The position numbers were made by a program, and so were the translations under genes. 64,000 nucleotides of DNA from Weissella koreensis KCTC 3621 (GTDB taxonomy: Bacteria > Bacillota > Bacilli > Lactobacillales > Lactobacillaceae). Location: NCBI RefSeq assembly GCF_000277645.1, contig NZ_AKGG01000016.1:124001-188000 (forward strand), given 5' to 3'. Under the pieces are notes generated by a model. It ran no database searches. It saw only the letters and a list, made by a program, of their open reading frames with translations, and had not been told where the DNA came from. This document shows, piece after piece, positions 26,825 through 36,686 of the stretch (positions within the stretch are counted from its first letter, which is position 1; every line of letters starts with the position of its first letter).

Positions 26825-28282
26825 TTAAGGTAGTATCGTCACTGATTGTGTATCAATAGCATTACCTGTTCCATCCAAGATACTTACAGATACAGCTTGA
26901 CCTGTATTAGTAACCAAATTTCCAACGTAATATTTAAAGTTGCCATTTCCTGGCGTAATCCCAACGGTTGTTTGAGGAATTGCATCTATGTTGACCCTTA
27001 CACTTACAGCATTATTTCCACTATAAGTGCCATAAATAAATCCGTCATTATTACTAATTGAGTATGGATTAATACTAGTAATTTCGTTATCATCATTGTG
27101 TTGCCCCTCATGAACTGTAACTTCCGTTGCAGGACTAGTTTCGGTTCCATTGGTCTCAACTAGATGTAAGATTTTATATGCCTTTTGAGGCTCAATAGTC
27201 ACTTTAAACGTTTTGTCAGCGCCGACAAGTCCACGACCTATTTCATTTCCATTTTGATCGGTAACTATAATAGTATTCCCAATTTCATAACCTGTACCCT
27301 TAATGACAGTGTCAGTATCATATACAGTATCGGTAACCACCGGTGCTTTAATATCTACATTCTTATGTTTGACGATTGTCGAAGCTGCATCGCTCCAACC
27401 AACCCCTGTATTTTGTATAACATTGATGGTCACACCTACATTTTGCTTAGGAATTTCAATTTCATAAATTCCATTACTATCTACTGTTCCCTCACCAATG
27501 ACTTCATCTCCAACCTTAACCTGTATCTTAGCTCCAGGTTCACCTTCTCCAGTAATAGTAGTATCTACGTCATATACATCCTCAACCGTAGGAATGCGAT
27601 GTAGCAATCCCCAACCTGGATCTAATTGATGAGTTGGTAAAGTGTAACTAGTATTATATTTATTAACTATGTCCCAATTAATTACTGAATTTTTTTCAAT
27701 CAAACCAGCATTGAATATGTAACTTGAATTGTTTTCTGCATCAGGAACTCGCATCCCTGTATCAGTGACCATTTGTCCTAAGTTAAAATTCAAATGAACA
27801 TCAAACGTAGCTGAGAAAACCCAAGATTCATTTGGATTAATTACACGAATAGTTGCTCCACCATCTTCAACTCTAATATCATGTGAATCATAATTACTAG
27901 TAGTCCCATTATTGAACTGAAATGTACCAGAAACATAATTATTAAAACTAGGGTCATTAACTATTTCTTGTAATTCTTTTGGAACCGAGAAAACTGTTTC
28001 AGTCTGTTCGTTAACCCCTATTGAAACAATTGATTTACCAGTATAATGGAAATCTAATTCCCCTGTAGTAACACTGTTATTTCCTTGTAATTGCAATCCA
28101 TTTGCACCAGATCCAGATACATTTAATGCTCCTGAAGTAACTACGCCTAATTCTTGAGGATCTTTTTCTATTTGTGTTGTTTTATTATCCTGTTCAGACG
28201 CAGATACATCACTAGCCCTTAATGCTGTTGTTGAAAAAAGTAATCCAATCACTAATCCGGTGGTTATTATTTGCTTTTTCAT
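26825..28282 (-). CDS. Secreted protein with bacterial Ig-like repeats
   Basis: A 485-aa protein. A signal peptide (~residues 1-28, likely cleaved near VSA-SE) is followed by a ~200-residue beta-rich domain. Then come three Ig-like modules of ~75-85 residues (about 231-306, 314-392, 401-485); the first two share VYDxDTxIxGxG openings. No LPxTG, WxL, LysM or membrane anchor is visible, so it is probably secreted or loosely bound. Adhesion or cell-surface function is likely from architecture only. Expression appears to be under carbon control: see the cre site at 28366-28379. Confidence 0.75.
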   Translation of the reverse strand: MKKQIITTGLVIGLLFSTTALRASDVSASEQDNKTTQIEKDPQELGVVTSGALNVSGSGANGLQLQGNNSVTTGELDFHYTGKSIVSIGVNEQTETVFSVPKELQEIVNDPSFNNYVSGTFQFNNGTTSNYDSHDIRVEDGGATIRVINPNESWVFSATFDVHLNFNLGQMVTDTGMRVPDAENNSSYIFNAGLIEKNSVINWDIVNKYNTSYTLPTHQLDPGWGLLHRIPTVEDVYDVDTTITGEGEPGAKIQVKVGDEVIGEGTVDSNGIYEIEIPKQNVGVTINVIQNTGVGWSDAASTIVKHKNVDIKAPVVTDTVYDTDTVIKGTGYEIGNTIIVTDQNGNEIGRGLVGADKTFKVTIEPQKAYKILHLVETNGTETSPATEVTVHEGQHNDDNEITSINPYSISNNDGFIYGTYSGNNAVSVRVNIDAIPQTTVGITPGNGNFKYYVGNLVTNTGQAVSVSILDGTGNAIDTQSVTILP

Positions 28283-28364
28283 TAAACTATTCCTCCTGAA
28301 TAAATAAGTTCAATCGACATCAACATTAAAAACTGATTAAAATTAAATAAGTTTTTACATTCAT

Positions 28365-28393
28365 ATGTTAACGCTTTCACAAGTGTTCGTCAA
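28365..28393 (-). promoter_or_regulatory. Promoter of the secreted Ig-like protein gene
   Basis: -35 TTGACG (28388-28393), 17-bp spacer, -10 TAACAT (28365-28370), reading toward 28282. An AGGAGG RBS precedes the gene, and the leader is about 75 nt. Confidence 0.75.
28366..28379. promoter_or_regulatory. cre site (CcpA operator)
   Basis: TGAAAGCGTTAACA on the minus strand matches the cre consensus TGWNANCGNTNWCA at every position and overlaps the -10 element, the position expected for catabolite repression. Confidence 0.75.
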
Positions 28394-28532
28394 CATTTTT
28401 ATTCATTAAAATCTATTATGTAAATCTAAAACACCTTCCTTTAACCCTATATCTTAAAAAAAGATAATACATTTTTTATTTTATATTTCTATAAAAATAC
28501 AATAATTGTGAAAATAAAGACTTAAATATAAA

Positions 28533-28572
28533 TAAAAAGAACCTAAACAAAACTTGTTAGATCCTTTTTATT
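28533..28572 (-). terminator. Terminator of the tsaD operon
   Basis: Hairpin with AAAAAG/CTTTTT outer arms and CTAA/TTAG inner pairing, T-tail on the minus strand, directly after the tsaD stop. Confidence 0.7.
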
Positions 28573-28577
28573 TATTG

Positions 28578-29639
28578 TTAAATATTATTTTCAACTCCTG
28601 GAACTTTAAACTCTAAATCAGGCGATAGATAATCAAAATCCAATCCCGGCTTAGCATTCAAGTCCCAACTAGCACGCTCTCCATGACGATAAGCAATGTC
28701 TCCGGCTGCCCCGATCATTGCAGCGTTATCTCCTGCTAATTGCAATGGGACTTTGACTAGACGTGTGTGTGTAAATTCCGTCAGCAACTGATCAAGGCCA
28801 TCACGTAGTCCTTGATTAGCCGCAACTCCGCCTGCCACAATTAGCATTTTTACTGGATAAGTTTTTAAGGCCTGACGTGTTTTCGTTAGTAAAATATCTA
28901 ACACCGCCATTTGAAAACTAGTAGCTAGATTAATCAAATTCAATTCTTCATCACGTTGATCAGCATTGTGCTTTAAATTAATAACTGCACTCTTAAGACC
29001 TGAAAAACTAAAATCTAATTTTCCATCATTCATCAAAGCCCGTGGAAGTTTATATTCATCTGTCCCTTGATGCGCCATTTCGTCAATCTTTTTACCAGCT
29101 GGATAAGGCAAACCCATCGTGCGCCCAACTTTATCATATGATTCACCAACTGCGTCATCCCGAGTATCACCAACAACCACATATTCATATTCAGATTCCA
29201 TCAGAACAAATTCAGTATGCCCACCAGAAACCATCAAAGCGAGAGCTGGATATTGAATTGGTTCCACAAATTGCGCAGCTGAAATATGCCCAGCCATATG
29301 CACAACAGGCACCAAGGGTAATCCGTGTGCCCAAGCAATTGTTTTCGCAGCAGTTACTCCAATTAACAAAGCCCCTACCAATCCAGGACCATATGTTACA
29401 GCAACTGCAGTTAGATCATCATACGTTAATTTAGCATCTGTTAAAGCAGCATCAACTAACAGGGTGATTTGCTCAATATGATGTCGACTAGCTACTTCAG
29501 GAACAATCCCCCCAAAGCGTTGGTGACTTTTAATTTGTGTCGCAATTTCTAAACTAAGGATTTCGTTCCCATTCTTAACAATTGCCACACTCGTTTCATC
29601 AGCACTTGATTCAAAAGCTAAGATAATTCGATCAGTCAT
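28578..29639 (-). CDS. tsaD: tRNA N6-adenosine threonylcarbamoyltransferase
   Basis: A 353-aa ASKHA-fold enzyme that transfers the threonylcarbamoyl group to A37 of ANN-decoding tRNAs. The metal-binding HMAGH motif is near residue 111, and the nucleotide-binding [12 protein letters not shown] at the N-terminus. [10 protein letters not shown] and [13 protein letters not shown] are further hallmarks. It works with TsaB (same operon), TsaC (at 47670) and TsaE (not in this window). It follows rimI by 3 bp. Confidence 0.96.
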   Translation of the reverse strand: MTDRIILAFESSADETSVAIVKNGNEILSLEIATQIKSHQRFGGIVPEVASRHHIEQITLLVDAALTDAKLTYDDLTAVAVTYGPGLVGALLIGVTAAKTIAWAHGLPLVPVVHMAGHISAAQFVEPIQYPALALMVSGGHTEFVLMESEYEYVVVGDTRDDAVGESYDKVGRTMGLPYPAGKKIDEMAHQGTDEYKLPRALMNDGKLDFSFSGLKSAVINLKHNADQRDEELNLINLATSFQMAVLDILLTKTRQALKTYPVKMLIVAGGVAANQGLRDGLDQLLTEFTHTRLVKVPLQLAGDNAAMIGAAGDIAYRHGERASWDLNAKPGLDFDYLSPDLEFKVPGVENNI

Positions 29640-29642
29640 CTT

Positions 29643-30095
29643 CTATTCTCCCCATCCATTAATTTTTAAATCCATCAATTGAGCCGCTTCTACTGGATTT
29701 TGATAATAATTTTCACGTATATAATAAGTCTCAAAGCCTAAATGATGATATAATTTTTGCGCCTTTTGATTTGAAGCTCTAACCTCTAACAAAATTCTGA
29801 GAGGTTGTTTAAATTGATCCAAACATCTCATCATTAATGATCGCCCAATTCCTTGTTGCTGCCAATCAGGTGCTACTGCCACATTTGTAATTGATAATTC
29901 ATCTAAAACCAGACTAGCACTAACATAAGCAATTAATTTACCATCTATCCGTCCACCAAAATACCACGCCGTTGGTTGGGATAAGTCCGCAGCAAAAACC
30001 GCTTTCGACCAACCATGCCCTTGATAACTTTGCTTAGTCAAATCAAAAACCTCATCCACTTGTAGTACGTTAGTCCATTCCACTGCTAAAGTCAT
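29643..30095 (-). CDS. rimI: RimI-like ribosomal-protein N-acetyltransferase
   Basis: A 150-aa GNAT. The acetyl-CoA loop is QQQGIGRSLM near residue 80, preceded by ITNVAVAPDWQ; the motif LLEVRASNQKAQKLYHHLGF is typical of RimI. It lies between a second GNAT (ATGA overlap) and tsaD, the usual tsaB-rimI-tsaD grouping. Confidence 0.85.
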   Translation of the reverse strand: MTLAVEWTNVLQVDEVFDLTKQSYQGHGWSKAVFAADLSQPTAWYFGGRIDGKLIAYVSASLVLDELSITNVAVAPDWQQQGIGRSLMMRCLDQFKQPLRILLEVRASNQKAQKLYHHLGFETYYIRENYYQNPVEAAQLMDLKINGWGE

Positions 30096-30661
30096 TTAGC
30101 CGCACCGCCCACTTTAACCATCATTTCTAACGCTGCTTCATGATCATCATAATAATCAGGATGTTGTCGAATCACGTTAAAATTAAGCTTTTCATATAAG
30201 TTTTGAGCTATAACATTATCCTCACGAACCTCCAGGGTCACTCGCTCAAAATGATGTTGTACAGACAAAGACATAACATAGGCCAATAGCGCTTTAGCCA
30301 GACCTCGATTTTGCCATTGTGGATGCACAGCAATGTTCGTAATATGTGTAGTCTTTTTACCAGCCGCAAAATTAGCCCCAATATAAGCTAAGGCCGAACC
30401 CGTTTCTTTAGCTCGTAAAACCAAATATAAACGTTCATTCGTCCTGATCACTTCATCTTCAAAAACTTCTAATGGCCATGGTGTACTACCTTCATAAGCA
30501 GCTTCTTCGATATCAAACATATCAACAGCATCATTTAACTGCGCCACCATTAGACTATATTCTTGCCCACCAATTGTCATCGTTTGAACAAAATTTTGAA
30601 CTTCCACCGGTAAAGTCGAACTTTGTTTACGAGACCACCATTTATTTAATCTTTTCAACAT
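30092..30661 (-). CDS. GNAT acetyltransferase, RimI paralogue
   Basis: A 189-aa GNAT. The CoA-binding motif is HPQWQNRGLAKALLAYV (~residues 130-146), and VTLEVREDNVIAQNLYEKL follows. It has ~45 extra N-terminal residues compared with its neighbour RimI (basic LKRLNKWWSRKQ). It overlaps tsaB by 20 bp and rimI by 4 bp. Probably a diverged RimI duplicate; its target is unknown. Confidence 0.8.
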   Translation of the reverse strand: MLKRLNKWWSRKQSSTLPVEVQNFVQTMTIGGQEYSLMVAQLNDAVDMFDIEEAAYEGSTPWPLEVFEDEVIRTNERLYLVLRAKETGSALAYIGANFAAGKKTTHITNIAVHPQWQNRGLAKALLAYVMSLSVQHHFERVTLEVREDNVIAQNLYEKLNFNVIRQHPDYYDDHEAALEMMVKVGGAAK

Positions 30662-31361
30662 AATCTTTATTCTCTACATTCGGATGTAAGGCTTGCCAAT
30701 CTGCTTCAGCTTGAGTGACACGTAAATAATTCGGATTAAAATTATGTATTTCTACAGAATCACGTAAAGGTGTAACATTCTGAGCTAAGTTAAACATATT
30801 AGTTGCATGTGGTAAATTATCTGTTGCAAATTTGGCTTGAGGAACCTTACTTTGAAGCATCTCTTTAAACTTATGATATTCACCCACATAAACTACTGGT
30901 TGATCACCGACCGCTAATGGTAAATCATAAATTGAACTATGACGATCAGATTCTACCATCATTAATTGCCCCGCTTGCCAACGATATTGTCCTGTATATA
31001 CATTCTCATTTCGGGCGTCCATCATCGGAATAATCAATGTATTATCATCCAAAACATTAGATGCTAACAAAGCTAATCCAGAAATACCTCTCAACTCCAA
31101 CTGAAGCGTAAAAGCCAAAGTTTTAGCCGTCGTTACTGCTAGGCGTAATCCTGTATATGAGCCAGGTCCTTGACTAACAATTACTTGATCTAGATTTTGA
31201 GGGGTCCAATTTTGGTTCTGTAATAATTGATCAATAGCTGACATTAATTTTTCTGAATGATTTCTAGTTGAATCCATTTCTAGTTGTTCTAATAAGACTC
31301 CATCTTTAAAAACAGCCGCCGTCAAGGGCTGATTTGATGTATCAAACGCAATTGTTTTCAA
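30642..31361 (-). CDS. tsaB: tRNA threonylcarbamoyladenosine biosynthesis protein TsaB
   Basis: A 239-aa inactive ASKHA-fold partner of TsaD. It begins KTIAFDTSNQPLTAAVF and has the family signature VSQGPGSYTGLRLAVTTAKTLA-like region near residue 65. The start is a TTG (31359-31361) seven bases from a GGAG RBS. It is 12 bp after the sortase gene, so all five genes may form one transcript. Confidence 0.94.
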   Translation of the reverse strand: MKTIAFDTSNQPLTAAVFKDGVLLEQLEMDSTRNHSEKLMSAIDQLLQNQNWTPQNLDQVIVSQGPGSYTGLRLAVTTAKTLAFTLQLELRGISGLALLASNVLDDNTLIIPMMDARNENVYTGQYRWQAGQLMMVESDRHSSIYDLPLAVGDQPVVYVGEYHKFKEMLQSKVPQAKFATDNLPHATNMFNLAQNVTPLRDSVEIHNFNPNYLRVTQAEADWQALHPNVENKDYVEKIK

Positions 31362-31372
31362 TCTTCTTCTCC

Positions 31373-32317
31373 TTATTTTTGCACTGTCTTAGTTCCACCA
31401 GCATCCCCATTGGCCCCTTCTTCAGTTCCAGGATTAAACCAATCGGCCCGGGCATTCGTATTTTGTACTTTTAAATTAAAATACCCTACTATCTTATCTG
31501 GTGCTTGTTCCCACGTGTAAGACTTAGTTAAATCAGCCTGAGTTATAATTCGCTTACTAATCGTTGGAAAGAGACAACTTACAATTGTTAATGTTGATTT
31601 TTCCGTTGGTGCTAATACATCAGACGCAGTTTCTTCTTTAGCGACTTGATTAGTAATTGTATAGCGATAAATCCCTTTTTCATTAGCCATATAGACAAAT
31701 TGACCATTTAACCAGTCAGACTCACCCAACTGACCATTCACTAAGTAAGGCGCGTCATTATTTAAATCTTCTTGCAGACCACTAAATCCTGTTTTACCGT
31801 CATTAAAATTATGAGCAGCCAACCCATAGTTACCTTGTCCCATAACTGGAATATTTTTACCTAGTGGATCTTGAGCATAACGATTGGCATAATCGGCCCC
31901 TAAATTCAAACCGTCAACTGAATATGCATCATTATAGATAGGCAAAAGAATGGCCTGCGATGGAATTGCAACAAATCCAACTTTTTCAAATTTGTCAGTT
32001 TTATTTTGATCACGCATCACCATTTTTTTAATTTGTGTTCGATCAACTTTGATTACAGCTTTTTTTTGAACCTGCTTAGATTCATATTGATTACGATGCT
32101 GAGCCACCCACGCCTGCACATCAAAGATGTCTGCATTATAGGCTGTTACACCAACTCCCCCAACTATCAATAAAATAGCCGTTGTTAAAACAAAGGTTGT
32201 TTTCCTATGTAATAATTTTTGAATTGAAGTGATAATTAACGCAACAACCAAAATAGCAATTAGTGGAATAATTAAATCGGTCCAATTATATTGTGTACCC
32301 GCGATCGTTTGGTTCAT
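31373..32317 (-). CDS. Sortase family transpeptidase
   Basis: A 314-aa membrane enzyme. Two N-terminal hydrophobic segments (~14-33 and 41-60) precede the sortase barrel. The catalytic residues are visible as His169 (YGLAAHNF), Cys248 (TIVSCLFP, a variant of the usual TLxTC) and Arg256 (SKRIIT). Sortases attach LPxTG proteins to the wall; none with that signal is in the window. It also carries a ~30-residue hydrophilic tail. Single housekeeping class-A-like enzyme is the best reading. Confidence 0.85.
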   Translation of the reverse strand: MNQTIAGTQYNWTDLIIPLIAILVVALIITSIQKLLHRKTTFVLTTAILLIVGGVGVTAYNADIFDVQAWVAQHRNQYESKQVQKKAVIKVDRTQIKKMVMRDQNKTDKFEKVGFVAIPSQAILLPIYNDAYSVDGLNLGADYANRYAQDPLGKNIPVMGQGNYGLAAHNFNDGKTGFSGLQEDLNNDAPYLVNGQLGESDWLNGQFVYMANEKGIYRYTITNQVAKEETASDVLAPTEKSTLTIVSCLFPTISKRIITQADLTKSYTWEQAPDKIVGYFNLKVQNTNARADWFNPGTEEGANGDAGGTKTVQK

Positions 32318-32427
32318 CTACTGAATCTCCATAATTTTTATTCATAATTTTAAAAAACTATTCTTATTATATCTTTATCACTAATAAGTTACAAACCATT
32401 TCCTGCATTGGCATTCCCCGTGTTATA

Positions 32428-32470
32428 AACTAAAAAAGAAGCTGAAACAAAATAGTTCCAACTTCTTTAT
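32428..32470 (-). terminator. Terminator of the EIIC-like gene
   Basis: AAAGAAG/CTTCTTT arms with partial inner pairing and a run of T on the minus strand (TTCTTTTTTAG), between the EIIC-like gene and the sortase gene. Confidence 0.75.
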
Positions 32471-32501
32471 CAAAATGTTATATAGCACTCTTATTTTAAT
32501 T

Positions 32502-33647
32502 TTAAATTTCTTGAGCAAAGTCAGAAGGCTTATACAACTTTAAATACTTTGTCAAAATGAAGTCAACCACAAATCCCACGATAATTGGAACAACGAAGAA
32601 GACAACAATTGAAATCATTGGGTTAACATAGTTAGTAATCCATTGTGCATCAGCGGCGTCTTTCGCAACTGATTGAATAGGTGTAACCATTCCAATCCAA
32701 CCAAATCCAGCTGAAGTAGGGGTTCCTTGAACATTGAACAATGCAACTGGAATTCCTGAAATTGCAGCTGTGATTAAGAATGAAATCATTGTTGCTGGCT
32801 TAGCAAACACTGAAGGCATCATTCCCTTCATCGCTCCCAAGAAGATGGCAACTGATGTTCCCTTCTTATTAACCTTAATTGAGTTAATCAATAGGACAAC
32901 AGTAGTTGCAATAACTCCAACTCCAGCTGCACCAGAACCCAAACCAGCTAATGAAATAGCCAAGGCAATTCCAACCGTTGAAACTGGGGTAATGATAATA
33001 ATTGAGAAAGCCATTGCAATCAACATTGCCATAGGAACTGGTTGTAATGTTGTAAATGTCTCAACAATGTTTCCAATCCAAGTTGTCACATCTCCAACAT
33101 AAGGAGCGATTGCTTTTCCAATCAATCCGACTCCTCCACCAACAACGATCGGTGTCAAGATGATAGCAACAGCTCCGAATCCCCATAGGTACTTAGCAAT
33201 TAACCAAATCACTAAGACACCGATGGCTGCAACGATCATTGCATTAATAACATCGCCGGCTCCAGACGTCATATAAACCGTTGCAGGAACTTTTGAAGCA
33301 ACTCCTGTTACAGGATTAACAAATCCTTTAGGTGCCGTAGCCCACTTAGTAGCACCTGAAGCAGCAGCCACAGCAATTCCTAATGTTCCAACATCCAATG
33401 GCTTCATGTTAAATTGCAAAGCAACACATACCCCAATCAAAAGCGGAATAAATGAAGTGAACAAAACCAAAATAGCATTTAAATCAGTAGCCCAGTTCGT
33501 AACTCCTGGCGTGATAAATAATTTTAAAATATATTTCAAAACAGCGGATGGTAGCACCCCAATCAAAATTCCTTGGGCTGATCCACTCAAAATTTTAAAG
33601 AAAAAATCTTTTACTTTTAGTTGATAACTTCCATCAAAATAATTCAT
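32502..33647 (-). CDS. PTS EIIC-like membrane protein (PTS_EIIC_2 type)
   Basis: A 381-aa very hydrophobic protein with about ten membrane segments and glycine/alanine-rich helices. Segments include ISLAGLGSGAAGVGV and GVLPSAVLKYIL, and it ends with a hydrophilic KLYKPSDFAQEI tail. It resembles the EIIC-like family found as single genes in Firmicutes, without adjacent EIIA/EIIB, so substrate and even PTS dependence are unknown. Start chosen at 33645-33647 (GGAG RBS). Confidence 0.7.
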   Translation of the reverse strand: MNYFDGSYQLKVKDFFFKILSGSAQGILIGVLPSAVLKYILKLFITPGVTNWATDLNAILVLFTSFIPLLIGVCVALQFNMKPLDVGTLGIAVAAASGATKWATAPKGFVNPVTGVASKVPATVYMTSGAGDVINAMIVAAIGVLVIWLIAKYLWGFGAVAIILTPIVVGGGVGLIGKAIAPYVGDVTTWIGNIVETFTTLQPVPMAMLIAMAFSIIIITPVSTVGIALAISLAGLGSGAAGVGVIATTVVLLINSIKVNKKGTSVAIFLGAMKGMMPSVFAKPATMISFLITAAISGIPVALFNVQGTPTSAGFGWIGMVTPIQSVAKDAADAQWITNYVNPMISIVVFFVVPIIVGFVVDFILTKYLKLYKPSDFAQEI

Positions 33648-33796
33648 AATCCTATTCTCCAATATAAAAAGACGCCGAGATTCCATAATCATAACAGATT
33701 CGAATGTAACAACTTACTTAGTTATCTATCAATATCGGTCATAAAAGAACGGCTTAGCGTCTTATTAATGTCTACATGAATTTATAAAAAACAATC

Positions 33797-34819
<1,023 letters not shown>

Positions 34820-34888
34820 CTAAATTTAAACAAAGCAATTGTGTTCTGAAAAGGTCATGTGAAACTACATACACTCTTCTACATAATA

Positions 34889-34917
34889 ATTTTAACGCAT
34901 CTAAGCTTTTTATTCAA
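34889..34917 (-). promoter_or_regulatory. Promoter of ldhA
   Basis: -35 TTGAAT (34912-34917), 17-bp spacer, -10 TAAAAT (34889-34894), leader about 85 nt ending in an AAGGGG RBS. Confidence 0.7.
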
Positions 34918-35007
34918 TTATATTAGCGATTTCAGCAATCATTTTACATTCTTCTTATAAAAATATGAAAGTTTATTGCAATTATTTAATCTTTCGCCCT
35001 TTAAATA

Positions 35008-36006
35008 TTAAAATTTAACAGCCTGCTCAGGGACTTGTCCTTGTGTATAAGCCAATCCAGCGTCTAATGATTGTTCAACCATTTCTTCTGAAGCCGTCCA
35101 AGTATAAAAGGCCGTATGTGGTGAAACAATCACATTATCACGGGTTATTAAATTCGCAACTCGTTGATCAGGGAACTCTTTCCCAGTCCAATCAACATTA
35201 AACAATCCGCCCTCGTCTTCATAAGTGTCCATCGCAAATCCATCAATTTTACCTTGATCTAACCCGGAAATCACAGCATCCGTGTCCACCAAATTACCAC
35301 GACCAGCATTAACGATGACAACCTTATCGCGCATTTTTGCTATAGCATTTTCATCAATCATATGATGGTTTTCTGGTAATCCTGGAACATGCAAAGAAAT
35401 ACCATCAGCTTGTTCAAACAATTCATCAAGGGTATCGACATAAAGTCCCGCTGCCTCAATTTCAGGATTATGGAACTTATCATAAGCAATTACTTTAGCC
35501 CCAAACCCTTGGGCAATTTGAATAGCAACCCGACCAATATTTCCAGTTCCCACAATTCCTATCGTCTGTTTACGAACTTCACGTCCAATTGTTGGTGCCC
35601 AAGCTAAATTGTGATTATAAACTTTAATATCCATTTGCTTCATATGCCGGAATAAACGTGACATCTGAATCATTGCATGTTCAGCAATTGCATTTGGCGA
35701 GTAACGTGGAACATTTGACACACTAAATTGATATTTCTTTAAAACATCAAAATCAAGGTCATCTGTTCCAACATTTCGTAGTGTCAAAATATTAATCCCT
35801 AGGTCATGTAATTGGCTTAACGTTTCTTCACCTACCGGAATTCCAGCTTGTAAAATATTAACAACATCATAACCTTCTGCCATTTTAGCAGTTTGAGGTG
35901 TCAGTAACTCACTGGTAGTATGCACCTGAACCTCCGGATGCTTAGTCATCCAAACATCTACTGCAACCTGTTCATCTTCTCGAATTCCAAAAGCAATAAT
36001 TTTCAT
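35008..36006 (-). CDS. D-lactate dehydrogenase paralogue
   Basis: A second 332-aa D-2-hydroxyacid dehydrogenase, clearly related to its neighbour along its whole length. It has GIVGTGNIGRVAIQIAQGFG, NAGRGNLVD (catalytic Arg), DTYEDEGG (Glu) and SPHTAFYTWTAS (His). The active site is intact, so it is probably active on lactate/pyruvate or a close 2-hydroxyacid such as 2-hydroxyisocaproate. A tandem duplication is likely. I see no strong promoter; TTGAAA-16-TAATCT about 85 bp upstream is a weak candidate. Confidence 0.85.
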   Translation of the reverse strand: MKIIAFGIREDEQVAVDVWMTKHPEVQVHTTSELLTPQTAKMAEGYDVVNILQAGIPVGEETLSQLHDLGINILTLRNVGTDDLDFDVLKKYQFSVSNVPRYSPNAIAEHAMIQMSRLFRHMKQMDIKVYNHNLAWAPTIGREVRKQTIGIVGTGNIGRVAIQIAQGFGAKVIAYDKFHNPEIEAAGLYVDTLDELFEQADGISLHVPGLPENHHMIDENAIAKMRDKVVIVNAGRGNLVDTDAVISGLDQGKIDGFAMDTYEDEGGLFNVDWTGKEFPDQRVANLITRDNVIVSPHTAFYTWTASEEMVEQSLDAGLAYTQGQVPEQAVKF

Positions 36007-36180
36007 ATTATTTGGCTCCCTTATCTTGTGCTGAATACAATAAAATCTTCTAACCTTAATTTTAACAGATTATCCAGCAATCAAAACTTTTCAACTCAAA
36101 ATTAGTCTATAAATATTTAAATTAATAGGTCTTTACTTTTAATTCAATTCTTTTATAGCGCTTAACCGAACTCATTAAAA

Positions 36181-36207
36181 AAAAGCAGAATGAAATTCTC
36201 TGCTTTC
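36181..36207 (-). terminator. Terminator after the GRPRKY protein gene
   Basis: 8-bp stem AAAGCAGA (36182-36189) with TCTGCTTT (36199-36206); on the minus strand the stem runs into eight T's. Confidence 0.8.
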
Positions 36208-36251
36208 CTTTTTAACGAATAAATTAATAGATCATCAATTATCTAATTGAC

Positions 36252-36266
36252 GGCGATCTGATCGCC
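36252..36266. repeat. 15-bp perfect palindrome at the 3' end of the GRPRKY gene
   Basis: GGCGATC-T-GATCGCC, one base beyond the stop codon of the small gene. GC-rich for this region. It lacks a T-run, so it is not a normal terminator; a protein-binding site or mRNA 3'-end hairpin is possible. Confidence 0.6.
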
Positions 36267-36267
36267 A

Positions 36268-36456
36268 TTAGTCTACTAAAATTAAATCTTCTTTCGTTGC
36301 TTCTTTCAATATGAATTGTTTTGTTTTATTACGATCGTTTAAATAATTAACTTGTTGCCGGTGTCGGGCACGGTATCGTTGATTAGCGACCCGTTGTGCT
36401 TCCTTTGGATCGTCATATTTCCTAGGTCGGCCCCGATGCTTAATTTCACTCAACAT
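36268..36456 (-). CDS. Small basic protein with GRPRKY motif
   Basis: A 62-aa protein I cannot assign to a named family. It carries an AT-hook-like HRGRPRKYDDP near the N-terminus. Next is a basic helical stretch with many Arg/Lys (RVANQRYRARHRQQ), then an acidic end. This suggests DNA binding. I chose the ATG at 36454-36456, which has an AAAGGTG RBS; the frame is open 14 codons further up. A palindrome that could be its operator lies at 36503-36520, and a terminator follows it, so it is a single-gene unit. Confidence 0.6.
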   Translation of the reverse strand: MLSEIKHRGRPRKYDDPKEAQRVANQRYRARHRQQVNYLNDRNKTKQFILKEATKEDLILVD

Positions 36457-36502
36457 AAAATCACCTTTCCTAAATTGGGCTAATTTATATATATTCACAA
36501 CC

Positions 36503-36520
36503 TTACAATATTTATTGTAA
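36503..36520. promoter_or_regulatory. Candidate operator upstream of the GRPRKY gene
   Basis: Perfect inverted repeat TTACAATA-TT-TATTGTAA, 47 bp upstream of the start codon. On the minus strand it overlaps a TTTACA -35-like element. Typical size and symmetry for a dimeric repressor site; the regulator is unknown. Confidence 0.45.
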
Positions 36521-36628
36521 AGCCTTTATTAAATAAAATTCACCAATTAGTTACATAAAAATGTTAAAAAATAAGTTGATTTTACGTAACATTCGTAACG
36601 TTTATGTTTTTTTAATATATTTATACAA

Positions 36629-36680
36629 AAAAAAAGATCAATTAATTCATTTAAAAACGAACTAATTGATCTTTTTAATT
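36629..36680 (-). terminator. Terminator of serS
   Basis: 14-bp stem AAAAAGATCAATTA (36631-36644) with TAATTGATCTTTTT (36663-36676), T-run on the minus strand, immediately after serS. Confidence 0.92.
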
Positions 36681-36686
36681 TTGAAA

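Noticed and set aside
36252..36266. Palindrome read as the terminator of the small gene
   Set aside because: No T-run follows; a proper terminator with eight T's lies further on at 36181-36207.
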